A stretch of 24,816 nt of DNA from a virus: positions 1 through 24,816 of IMG/VR virus record IMGVR_UViG_3300022937_000139. One strand, given 5' to 3'. The notes beneath the pieces are model-generated. The model did no database searches and was not told the origin of the DNA. It saw only the letters and a list, made by a program, of their open reading frames with translations. Positions 1 to 4,979 of the stretch are shown here, piece by piece. A program made the translations under genes and the position numbers. Each line of letters begins with the position of its first letter. Position 1 is the first letter of the stretch.

Positions 1-1
1 C

Positions 2-199
2 TTCCGTGTTGGACATACTTTTGAAGTTGGTGGCGGATCACAGTATGATTACGATTTTGCCTTTCCACCACCAATACCAGAGAAAAGCGATATTGATGTA
101 AGAGCCACAGTTAGAAGTAACAATGCTAGAGTCACAGCCGCTTTTGATATCCTGCTTGTTGAGAACGATCCAGAAGCACCGATTACCGATCTACTATAA
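2..199 (+). CDS. C-terminal end of a virion-like protein (partial)
   Basis: An open frame enters from the left edge and runs 65 codons to TAA at 197-199. The visible end is Gly/Asp/Phe/Pro-rich (GGGSQYDYDF, then AFPPPIPEKSD) and finishes with a beta-rich stretch (VRATVRSNNARVTAAFDILL). This looks like the C-terminal beta domain of a phage structural protein, but no family can be named from so little sequence. The next gene starts 41 bases downstream behind its own late promoter. Confidence 0.6.
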   Translation, partial: FRVGHTFEVGGGSQYDYDFAFPPPIPEKSDIDVRATVRSNNARVTAAFDILLVENDPEAPITDLL

Positions 200-202
200 T
201 TC

Positions 203-210
203 AATAAATA
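203..210 (+). promoter_or_regulatory. T4-type late promoter AATAAATA
   Basis: AATAAATA followed by C lies between the stop of the previous gene and the nuclease gene. It matches the T4 late core TATAAATA in seven of eight positions. With T4 geometry (+1 six bases after the last A) transcription would start near 216, giving a 24-base leader that contains the AGGAG at 229-233. Confidence 0.6.
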
Positions 211-239
211 CTCATATAATACATACATAGGAGCGAAGT

Positions 240-722
240 ATGACACAGAATGAGTATGACGTGAAAGTTTTAAAAATAGTTGACGGTGACACAGTAGATG
301 TTGATATTGATCTAGGGTTTGGCGTAACTCTAACAGATGAGCGTGTTCGTATCATGGGCATTGACACACCAGAATCAAGAACAAGTGATCGTGTAGAAGA
401 TCTATTTGGTGAAGCCGCAAAGGCAAGACTGAAAGAACTTATGAAGCACGGTGGCAAATTAATTACCACAGAGGATCGCAAAGGCGAGGATATGAAAGGC
501 AAGTTCGGACGTATCCTAGGAGATTTCAAAGTAGACTACAATGGTGAAATGAAAACTGTTACAGACATCCTTGTAGAAGAAGGACATGCTGTTGCTTACT
601 TTGGTGGTAGCAAAGAAGAAATCCAAATGAAGCATATGGCTAACAGAGAAAAACTTCTACGTGAAGGCATTGTTAGCAAGGAAGACTACGATACCGCAGT
701 TAAACTGATGGAAAACAAGTAA
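240..722 (+). CDS. Thermonuclease (SNase/TNase-like) family nuclease
   Basis: This 160 aa protein has the staphylococcal nuclease (OB-fold) signature. VDGDTVDV (D15, D17) is followed by RVRIMGIDTPE, where R37, D42, T43 and E45 line up with SNase R35, D40, T41 and E43. KFGRILGDF carries R91, equivalent to SNase R87, so all the usual Ca2+-binding and catalytic residues are present and the enzyme should be active. SNases cleave DNA and RNA phosphodiester bonds. There is no signal peptide, so it would act in the cytoplasm or in the virion rather than as a secreted enzyme. The start is fixed by AGGAG six bases upstream. The stop overlaps the next ATG (TAATG), so the following gene is probably translationally coupled. 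A role in host nucleic-acid breakdown or DNA processing is inference. Confidence 0.9.
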   Translation: MTQNEYDVKVLKIVDGDTVDVDIDLGFGVTLTDERVRIMGIDTPESRTSDRVEDLFGEAAKARLKELMKHGGKLITTEDRKGEDMKGKFGRILGDFKVDYNGEMKTVTDILVEEGHAVAYFGGSKEEIQMKHMANREKLLREGIVSKEDYDTAVKLMENK

Positions 723-1387
723 TGAAAAAACTTACACTACCTCTTGATATAACAACTCCATACGATAGAGGAGTAAGAGGGGAAGAACTTCTAAAAATTT
801 ATGGTGAGGATCTTGCCCCTCTTATGTATGAGTATTGTGAAACAAGTAATCCGGTAGTGTTTGATAAAAATAAAGATTTTATAAAAGAGCTTAGTAGAAA
901 ACATTCAAAGCAAAAGTCAAAAGAAAAAACACATTTAGATTTGTTTTTCTATAGACTTAAAAAAATAATATTTTTAACAGATCAATTTAAAAGATACGCA
1001 GAATGGAAAAATCCTATTGTTATTAGAGACAGCATAAGAATAGGAACTTATGCTATCTCTGTTGGAGTTGATCGTTGGCATGTTATGAGAAACTTTGGAG
1101 TAAAGGAACACGAGTTTCTATGGCTATCAAATATAGAGTTCAGTTCTGATTTTAAACCGAAACTAAAAACACTGTTTACAGAAGATACTGAGTTCGAACA
1201 TTATTATGTGGAAGAGTCTCAAAGATATAAATTTGAAATAAAACCAAACTTTCAAGAAAGTATTCATTTTAATTTAAAACAATGGCTCAAGTCTACATAC
1301 ATAGAAGGACAGCCTAGTACAATGGTAGCACAACCAAATAGAGTTACTCTTAGAGATGCCGCAATGGCTAAACTAAGAAGCAAATGA
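722..1387 (+). CDS. Conserved phage protein, paralogue 1 of a tandem pair (weak ParB-like signature)
   Basis: A 221 aa protein sharing a scaffold with the next gene: (L)DI.TPY near the N terminus, LKIYG, LMYEYC, NKDFIK, then EWKNPIVI and SVGVDRWHVMRNFGVKEHEF. The order 'WKNP-I-V, then G-x-DR-x-x-(V/I)MR-x-(F/Y)-x-VKE' recalls the ParB N-terminal nuclease-like fold (P-I-V, then G.xR..A...G), but the ParB Glu-Arg motif is not convincing. It has a 50-60 aa C-terminal extension that the paralogue lacks. It is coupled to the nuclease by TAATG and overlaps the next gene by 4 bases (ATGA). No function is assigned. Confidence 0.8.
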   Translation: MKKLTLPLDITTPYDRGVRGEELLKIYGEDLAPLMYEYCETSNPVVFDKNKDFIKELSRKHSKQKSKEKTHLDLFFYRLKKIIFLTDQFKRYAEWKNPIVIRDSIRIGTYAISVGVDRWHVMRNFGVKEHEFLWLSNIEFSSDFKPKLKTLFTEDTEFEHYYVEESQRYKFEIKPNFQESIHFNLKQWLKSTYIEGQPSTMVAQPNRVTLRDAAMAKLRSK

Positions 1388-1923
1388 AGTTCGAGCTATT
1401 CGATCTAGATCTAATATCACCTTATCCTAAAGGACCATCTGAAGACTGGATTGTCAAGCATTACGGAACTACGTTCGGTAAAATTTTATACGATTGGTGT
1501 TGCTCTCCAAACTTTAAGATATTTGAAGAAAACAAAGATCTAATTAAGCAAGAATATCTAAACAATAAGGATCAACCTTTCTTTGTTAGAATAACAAAAT
1601 TATGCCAACTGTCACATGATTGGAGAATCAACAACGTGTGGAAAAACCCACTAATTGTTACAAATATCAACGGAGCGTTTATAGTACATCCAGGACAAGA
1701 TAGATATAACATAATGAAAGCATATAACGTTAAAGAATATAATTGTTGTTTGTTTGAGAAACAAGAAGTACAGCAATCAAATACTGATGCTATTCAAAAA
1801 CTTCATACCAGTGATGTTAAAATTGAATTTAATTCAAAACATTTTACTATAAAAAATTATAAGGTAGATAGATCTTATTTTGAAAAATGGTTGGAAAATA
1901 ATATCACCATAGAGCAGATATAA
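1384..1923 (+). CDS. Conserved phage protein, paralogue 2 of a tandem pair (weak ParB-like signature)
   Basis: A 179 aa protein related to its upstream neighbour: DLDLISPYPKG, KHYG, ILYDWC, NKDLIK, VWKNPLIVTN and FIVHPGQDRYNIMKAYNVKEY align in order with the 722-1387 product. The 'HPGQDR..IMKAY.VKEY' block is the best-kept part and resembles the G-x-x-R helix of ParB/sulfiredoxin-like folds; this is a guess from the motif. It begins inside the previous stop (ATGA) and ends the rightward unit, six bases before a strong hairpin terminator. The pair probably arose by tandem duplication. Confidence 0.8.
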   Translation: MKFELFDLDLISPYPKGPSEDWIVKHYGTTFGKILYDWCCSPNFKIFEENKDLIKQEYLNNKDQPFFVRITKLCQLSHDWRINNVWKNPLIVTNINGAFIVHPGQDRYNIMKAYNVKEYNCCLFEKQEVQQSNTDAIQKLHTSDVKIEFNSKHFTIKNYKVDRSYFEKWLENNITIEQI

Positions 1924-1928
1924 GAAAA

Positions 1929-1970
1929 GGTTGACAGTAAAACTGCCAACCCTTTCATTATTATTATTTT
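1929..1970. terminator. Bidirectional intrinsic terminator between convergent genes
   Basis: Ten-base arms GGTTGACAGT (1929-1938) and ACTGCCAACC (1942-1951) pair with one A-C mismatch around an AAA loop. On the + strand a T-rich tract follows (1960-1972); on the - strand the stem is followed by TTTTCTTA. It sits between the rightward gene ending at 1923 and the leftward gene ending at 2022, so it can stop transcription from both sides. Confidence 0.8.
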
Positions 1971-2021
1971 TTCCCTATGGGCTCTATCTATGTCTTCATC
2001 CCTTTCGGGAACTTTAATAAT

Positions 2022-2336
2022 TTACTTACTATTGTTATTGATGAAGTTGTAGAACTTCTCAGCAGTTTCAAGTACTTGGTCGACACCTGGAACTTCTGGC
2101 ATTTCTACCTTGTTCACAATTTGACCAGTCTTTGGATCACGTTCAACAGTGTTTTCAAAACCCATCCATTTAGATGAATAAGAAAATTCTGTATATGCTT
2201 TTGCCATGTCCAATACTTGAGTACGGATTTCATATCCGTTTTTATTGAACTGTACCTTTGGTAAAGTTTCTTTGATTGCTTGGGTTACTTGTTCGGCACC
2301 ACGTTCGATACCTTCTTTAAATGCTTTAGACATCAT
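2022..2336 (-). CDS. Small conserved phage protein of unknown function (104 aa)
   Basis: A soluble 104 aa protein with an amphipathic N-terminal helix (FKEGIERGAEQVTQAIKETL) and a C-terminal helix (VLETAEKFYNFI). No family is recognised. Two in-frame ATGs stand back to back at the start; AGGAG (complement of 2343-2347) lies six bases before the first and nine before the second, so either could be used. It is transcribed alone from a TATAAATA late promoter on the minus strand, with a long palindrome in its leader, and it ends against the shared terminator. Confidence 0.75.
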   Translation of the reverse strand: MMSKAFKEGIERGAEQVTQAIKETLPKVQFNKNGYEIRTQVLDMAKAYTEFSYSSKWMGFENTVERDPKTGQIVNKVEMPEVPGVDQVLETAEKFYNFINNNSK

Positions 2337-2369
2337 TCATTTCTCCTATGTGTATGTGTTTGTGTCTGA

Positions 2370-2392
2370 AGTTGTTAGAACTTCTAACAACT
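2370..2392. repeat. Perfect 23-bp palindrome in a minus-strand leader
   Basis: AGTTGTTAGAA (2370-2380) and its exact reverse complement TTCTAACAACT (2382-2392) flank a single central C. The element lies between the late promoter at 2412-2419 and the ribosome-binding site at 2343-2347 of the leftward gene. It could be a protein operator or a 5' mRNA hairpin; with a one-base centre an RNA stem would lose some central pairs to form a loop. Confidence 0.75.
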
Positions 2393-2395
2393 GTT

Positions 2396-2447
2396 ACTAA
2401 TGTAACACTGTTATTTATAATAGTCAACAACAGTGTTATCCATTAGT
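2396..2447. repeat. 17-bp inverted repeat surrounding a late promoter
   Basis: ACTAATG+TAACACTGTT (2396-2412) is complementary to AACAGTGTTA (2429-2438) plus CATTAGT (2441-2447), with a two-base bulge. The 16-base spacer, together with the last base of the left arm, holds the minus-strand TATAAATA. The symmetry around a promoter suggests a regulatory or cruciform element; it may also serve as a weak terminator for the leftward operon that ends just upstream. Confidence 0.7.
2412..2419 (-). promoter_or_regulatory. T4-type late promoter TATAAATA (minus strand)
   Basis: An exact T4 late core on the minus strand, preceding the 104 aa gene. Expected +1 is near 2406, giving a leader of about 70 bases that carries the 23-bp palindrome and the AGGAG. 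Confidence 0.7.
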
Positions 2448-2463
2448 GATTTTTATTTACCAA

Positions 2464-2544
2464 TTATTTCTTTTGTGGCTTTGGATTAGAAAGATAGTCT
2501 GCTTCTTCATCAGTTACAGGCCACCAATTACAAATACTATTCAT
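2464..2544 (-). CDS. Predicted 26 aa microprotein
   Basis: The frame ATG 2544 to TAA 2464 encodes 26 residues: MNSICNWWPV, then TDEEADYLSNPKPQKK. The ATG overlaps the stop of the 34 aa membrane peptide (TAATG). A strong GGAGG (complement of 2554-2558) lies nine bases upstream. Nothing is recognised in it. Good initiation signals and coupling to real genes make translation likely, but a peptide this short cannot be proved from sequence alone. Confidence 0.5.
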   Translation of the reverse strand: MNSICNWWPVTDEEADYLSNPKPQKK

Positions 2545-2648
2545 TAGATCATACCTCCCCAGAATGCCGCTACTATTGCGAAGTACCCTACAAGTACTCC
2601 GAATATAACTGTTACAGGTACTGCTACGTCAAAAAAGTTCTTAAGCAT
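2544..2648 (-). CDS. Predicted 34 aa single-pass membrane peptide
   Basis: ATG 2648 to TAA 2544 encodes 34 residues: a short charged start (MLKNFFDV) followed by one uninterrupted hydrophobic segment (about residues 8-29, PVTVIFGVLVGYFAIVAAFW) and GGMI. Its ATG lies inside the end of the 84 aa gene (8-base overlap) and its stop overlaps the next ATG, the usual layout of translationally coupled phage genes. It may modify the host membrane or act as a small holin-like or regulatory peptide; no function can be assigned. Confidence 0.6.
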   Translation of the reverse strand: MLKNFFDVAVPVTVIFGVLVGYFAIVAAFWGGMI

Positions 2649-2895
2649 CTGCGTGTCCTTTCCAGAACGCTACACTCTTACCACGAAAGTAATGGTCTCC
2701 TGGTTCGTAATCACGCTTTGCTTTCTTAACTCTTTCAAGTCTTTGAATAGCACGTTTCTTTTCAATAGTTTCTTTACAACCATTAAGCATTAATTTTTTT
2801 GCTTCGTTGTATAAGCCTTGTGAAGCAAGTTGACTTGCCGCTCTAGCATAGCCTGCTGATACACAAGCGTTTTTTAGTCTTTCCCAAATTAACAT
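2641..2895 (-). CDS. Small basic phage protein of unknown function (84 aa)
   Basis: A helical, basic 84 aa protein (LASQGLYNEAKKLML, then a Lys/Arg-rich EKKRAIQRLERVKKAKRDY). The N-terminal half reads like one helix-turn-helix repeat of a TPR-type pair, but a single repeat is too little to classify it. GAGGAG (complement near 2903-2910) lies eight bases upstream of the ATG. It is the third gene of a leftward operon of five small genes. Confidence 0.7.
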   Translation of the reverse strand: MLIWERLKNACVSAGYARAASQLASQGLYNEAKKLMLNGCKETIEKKRAIQRLERVKKAKRDYEPGDHYFRGKSVAFWKGHADA

Positions 2896-2921
2896 TTTAT
2901 AATCTCCTCTGTGTGTATATG

Positions 2922-3080
2922 TTAAGTTCTTTTGTACCCGAACGGTCCGGTAACGACCTGGCGCCTATCAAGTTCCCTGATACGACGTTCAAGGTCAACA
3001 TGATCAACAGACTTAGACAGATAGTCTTCGTCCCAGTTACGTTGCGAATAGGTGAATAGTTTTTTAAGGAAGCGTAGCAT
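2922..3080 (-). CDS. DUF3563-like small protein (52 aa)
   Basis: ATG 3080 to TAA 2922 encodes 52 residues. The core DEDYLSKSVDHVDLERRIREL closely follows the short bacterial DUF3563 pattern (acidic-x-YL-x-x-(S/A)-V-D-x-x-DLERR-(M/I)-R-x-L), and it ends VVTGPFGYKRT. DUF3563 proteins are about 50-60 aa, so this is full length; their function is unknown. AAGGAGG sits inside the last codons of the upstream gene, and the ATG immediately follows that gene's TAA, so the two are coupled. Confidence 0.75.
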   Translation of the reverse strand: MLRFLKKLFTYSQRNWDEDYLSKSVDHVDLERRIRELDRRQVVTGPFGYKRT

Positions 3081-3281
3081 TTAAGCGACCTCCTTACGGT
3101 AAACAGGACCGTTTAGTTCTCGATGGTTTGGTGCTCTACCGTTGTTATCTAACATAAAACGATAAGCATATTGCCAATCTTTCTTGTACTCAGTTCTGGC
3201 CCAAGTCAATAGATCGTTGCGGTGTCGAGTCGACATGCCGCTATTCATCCATGACATCAGACCACTTATAAAGTGTGTCAT
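3081..3281 (-). CDS. Small phage protein of unknown function (66 aa)
   Basis: First gene of the leftward small-gene operon. The 66 aa product is basic and aromatic (LLTWARTEYKKDWQYAYRF, then NNGRAPNHRELNGPVYRKEVA). No family is recognised. AGGAG six bases upstream fixes the start. It is preceded by a leader of about 178 bases and a TATAAATA promoter on the minus strand. Its last codons carry the Shine-Dalgarno of the DUF3563-like gene. Confidence 0.7.
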   Translation of the reverse strand: MTHFISGLMSWMNSGMSTRHRNDLLTWARTEYKKDWQYAYRFMLDNNGRAPNHRELNGPVYRKEVA

Positions 3282-3464
3282 ACTGTTCTCCTATGATGTA
3301 TGGATGCTTAAGGAAAGCAATACCCCGGAACTTCCCCGGCGGTGCAACTGCCTTTGGCAGTCGTCAATCACTTGTGAGGCGTGGATTACGCCCTGGTCTT
3401 TCCCAGTGTCTGTATGTGTGTCACTTTTGAGGATCAGTTGAACAATCCTGCGCTGTAACACCTT
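3282..3464 (-). other. Long structured leader of the leftward operon
   Basis: No gene fits this stretch on either strand. It is visibly richer in GC than its surroundings and holds three short hairpins: ACTGCC/GGCAGT (3347-3352/3356-3361), GGCGT/ACGCC (3378-3382/3388-3392) and CTGG/CCAG (3393-3396/3403-3406). Transcription from the late promoter at 3465-3472 would put it in a 5' untranslated leader. It may be a regulatory RNA structure. Confidence 0.45.
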
Positions 3465-3472
3465 TATTTATA
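3465..3472 (-). promoter_or_regulatory. T4-type late promoter TATAAATA (minus strand)
   Basis: An exact late core on the minus strand driving the five small genes from 3281 down to 2464; expected +1 is near 3459. It faces away from the rightward promoter at 3596-3603, making a divergent promoter pair. Confidence 0.65.
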
Positions 3473-3527
3473 TTAGTATATTATAAAGTAGAAAAAAATT
3501 CAAGCATTTTTTACGCAAGGCTGTTAT

Positions 3528-3589
3528 GCTGTTTTAGCATGAATCGAATTTTTGTAATCTTATTACTCAGACGAGTGTGCTAAAACAGC
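3528..3589. repeat. 12-bp inverted repeat in the divergent intergenic region
   Basis: GCTGTTTTAGCA (3528-3539) and TGCTAAAACAGC (3578-3589) are exact reverse complements separated by 38 bases. The spacer holds a nested GTAAT-CTT-ATTAC hairpin. The repeat lies between the two divergent late promoters and ends seven bases before the rightward one. The 3473-3680 interval contains no gene. Confidence 0.7.
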
Positions 3590-3595
3590 GCACCC

Positions 3596-3603
3596 TATAA
3601 ATA
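3596..3603 (+). promoter_or_regulatory. T4-type late promoter TATAAATA
   Basis: An exact late core reading into the 3681-6085 operon; expected +1 is near 3609 and the leader is about 70 bases. Confidence 0.7.
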
Positions 3604-3680
3604 TAAAGGTTGAAATATTGTTTTAAAGAATGTATAATAAATGTTGCGAAAAGGTTAAATAGTAAAAAGGCGTTGGAATC

Positions 3681-3956
3681 ATGAAAATTAAAACTAGATC
3701 AATATTACAAGAACTTAATGACATTGCCGCAAATAGAAACACTGAGGCTTTGATCGAAAGTAGAGCTGTTAATATCATTGACAGTGCTATTAATCTTATT
3801 GAATCAATCAATAAACATTATACTCCAGCCGAAGCTGATGAGCTCCAACGCAGACTGATTAATGCTATTAAAGGCGCTGATAGTACAAAGTTTACTAGAG
3901 GTGTAAGAAAAATTACAGAAGCAAAGCGCAAGGCGAAAAAGAATAATGAGCAATAA
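3681..3956 (+). CDS. Small helical phage protein with virion-type N terminus (91 aa)
   Basis: A 91 aa, mostly helical, basic protein beginning MKIKTRSILQELNDIA. The start resembles the short basic-then-hydrophobic leaders of T4-like virion proteins, and I-L-Q-E matches the (I/L)-x-E pattern cut by T4 gp21-type prohead protease. The middle is a long amphipathic helix and the tail is very basic (VRKITEAKRKAKKN). It is the first gene of an operon with the two nucleotidyltransferase-like proteins and overlaps the next gene by 11 bases. The ribosome-binding site is poor (AAGG 14 bases upstream). Function unknown. Confidence 0.7.
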   Translation: MKIKTRSILQELNDIAANRNTEALIESRAVNIIDSAINLIESINKHYTPAEADELQRRLINAIKGADSTKFTRGVRKITEAKRKAKKNNEQ

Positions 3957-4824
3957 CATTTTTAAAGATGCTAAAGGGGAGCACCTAACACAGCGTATCG
4001 CAACTGGTGATGTAGAATCTACTGTTAACTTTCTAGAAAAGATTACAGGACTAGATTTTACAGAAGAAAAAGCCGATGACGGCAAACCTAAAAAATGGTT
4101 AGGTAGCACAGGAAGAAAAGAAAATCCAGATGGTACATTTGAGCTGAACAGTTCAGGCGACCTTGATCTAAGTGTAGACCTAAACGAGGTAAGCAAAGAA
4201 CAAGTTATTGCTAAACTAGTTGCTTGGTGTAAATCACAAGGCATTGAACAAGATGATATCATGAATGTTAGTGCTGGCGATATGAGGAAGAAAACAGGCG
4301 ACAAAACAGCACCTAAGAAAAAAGATGGCTGGATCGAAAAAGCAGGCGACCAAATACACTTTCGTACACCGATAAACGGTGACGGCAAGAATGGATACGT
4401 TCAGGCAGACTTTATGTTTACAGATAATCCTTCCTATCAGCAAGGATCAATGATTGGTGACCCGGGCGGTACTTGGAAAGGAGAGCATAGACACATTCTA
4501 TTAAGTTCGATTGCTAGAGCAAAAAACTTAAAATATTCACCCAAGTTTGGTTTGCTTGATCCAGATAGCAACGAAGTTATTTCCAACGACTGGAATGTTA
4601 TTACCAAAGAGCTGTTAGGTCAAACAGCAACAATCAAAGATATTAAAACAGTTGATTCGATTATTAACTATATTAAAAAACTTCCTAACTATGAAGAACT
4701 TGTTAGTGCGGCAAGAGAAACACTAGGCAAACAAGGATTAGAACTTCCAACCAAAGAAGCGTTTGAAAGTTACAAGCCAGGAAGCATTGGTTGGATGCGT
4801 TCAATCATTGATATAGTGTCATGA
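3946..4824 (+). CDS. DNA polymerase X-like nucleotidyltransferase
   Basis: A 292 aa protein with the pol-beta superfamily nucleotidyltransferase signature. WLGSTGRK (G53-S54) followed by SSGDLDLSVD (D72, D74) corresponds to GS-x-RRG...SGD-x-D of family X polymerases, and VQADFMF supplies the third metal-binding Asp (D155). Downstream, GEHRHILLSSIARAKNLKYS (180-199) followed by FGLLDP and ITKELLG follows the family X order 'GS-x-EHN..LR..A...G..L...GL......I...LG'. The N-terminal lyase/HhH region of PolX is not recognisable, and 13-25 extra residues separate the GS from the GDLDL. It should transfer nucleotides to a DNA or RNA end. Its ATG lies inside the previous gene and its stop overlaps the next ATG. 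The family assignment comes from motif order only. Confidence 0.65.
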   Translation: MSNNIFKDAKGEHLTQRIATGDVESTVNFLEKITGLDFTEEKADDGKPKKWLGSTGRKENPDGTFELNSSGDLDLSVDLNEVSKEQVIAKLVAWCKSQGIEQDDIMNVSAGDMRKKTGDKTAPKKKDGWIEKAGDQIHFRTPINGDGKNGYVQADFMFTDNPSYQQGSMIGDPGGTWKGEHRHILLSSIARAKNLKYSPKFGLLDPDSNEVISNDWNVITKELLGQTATIKDIKTVDSIINYIKKLPNYEELVSAARETLGKQGLELPTKEAFESYKPGSIGWMRSIIDIVS

Positions 4825-4979
4825 AGATAAAAGAAGTTGTTGACATTAGATACAGTGCTTTTGATAAACCAGGACAACAGTTTACTATAGGCGATGTATA
4901 CGGTAAAAAGAATTTAAAAGTTCCACACGCTAAGTACGTGGACAAAACAAATAGACAAAAGAAGTTACTTAAGAAATGA
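4821..4979 (+). CDS. Small basic linker-gene product (52 aa)
   Basis: ATG 4821 overlaps the previous stop (ATGA) and the TGA at 4977-4979 overlaps the next ATG (ATGA). The product is 52 aa and strongly basic: MKIKEVVDIRYSAFD, then FTIGDVYGKKNLKVP and a Lys-rich tail NRQKKLLKK. It has no recognised domain. Perfect coupling at both ends between the PolX-like and ligase-like genes argues that it is translated and works with them, perhaps as a nucleic-acid-binding partner (inference). Confidence 0.65.
   Translation: MKIKEVVDIRYSAFDKPGQQFTIGDVYGKKNLKVPHAKYVDKTNRQKKLLKK

Noticed and set aside
3184-3441. 85 aa rightward frame
   Set aside because: It lies antisense to the real 66 aa gene and its structured leader, lacks a ribosome-binding site and has an uneven composition.
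3528-3589. GTTTTAGCA-containing inverted repeat as a CRISPR repeat or tracrRNA
   Set aside because: There is only one pair of arms, no spacer-repeat periodicity and no cas gene; the likeness to Cas9 repeats is chance.
3510-3595. tRNA gene in the divergent intergenic region
   Set aside because: The arms are too long and no seven-base anticodon loop with a five-base stem or CCA-adjacent acceptor could be folded on either strand.
3804-4388. 194 aa leftward frame
   Set aside because: Shadow of the PolX-like gene; a Ser/Leu/Phe-rich composition is typical of an antisense reading, and there is no start signal.
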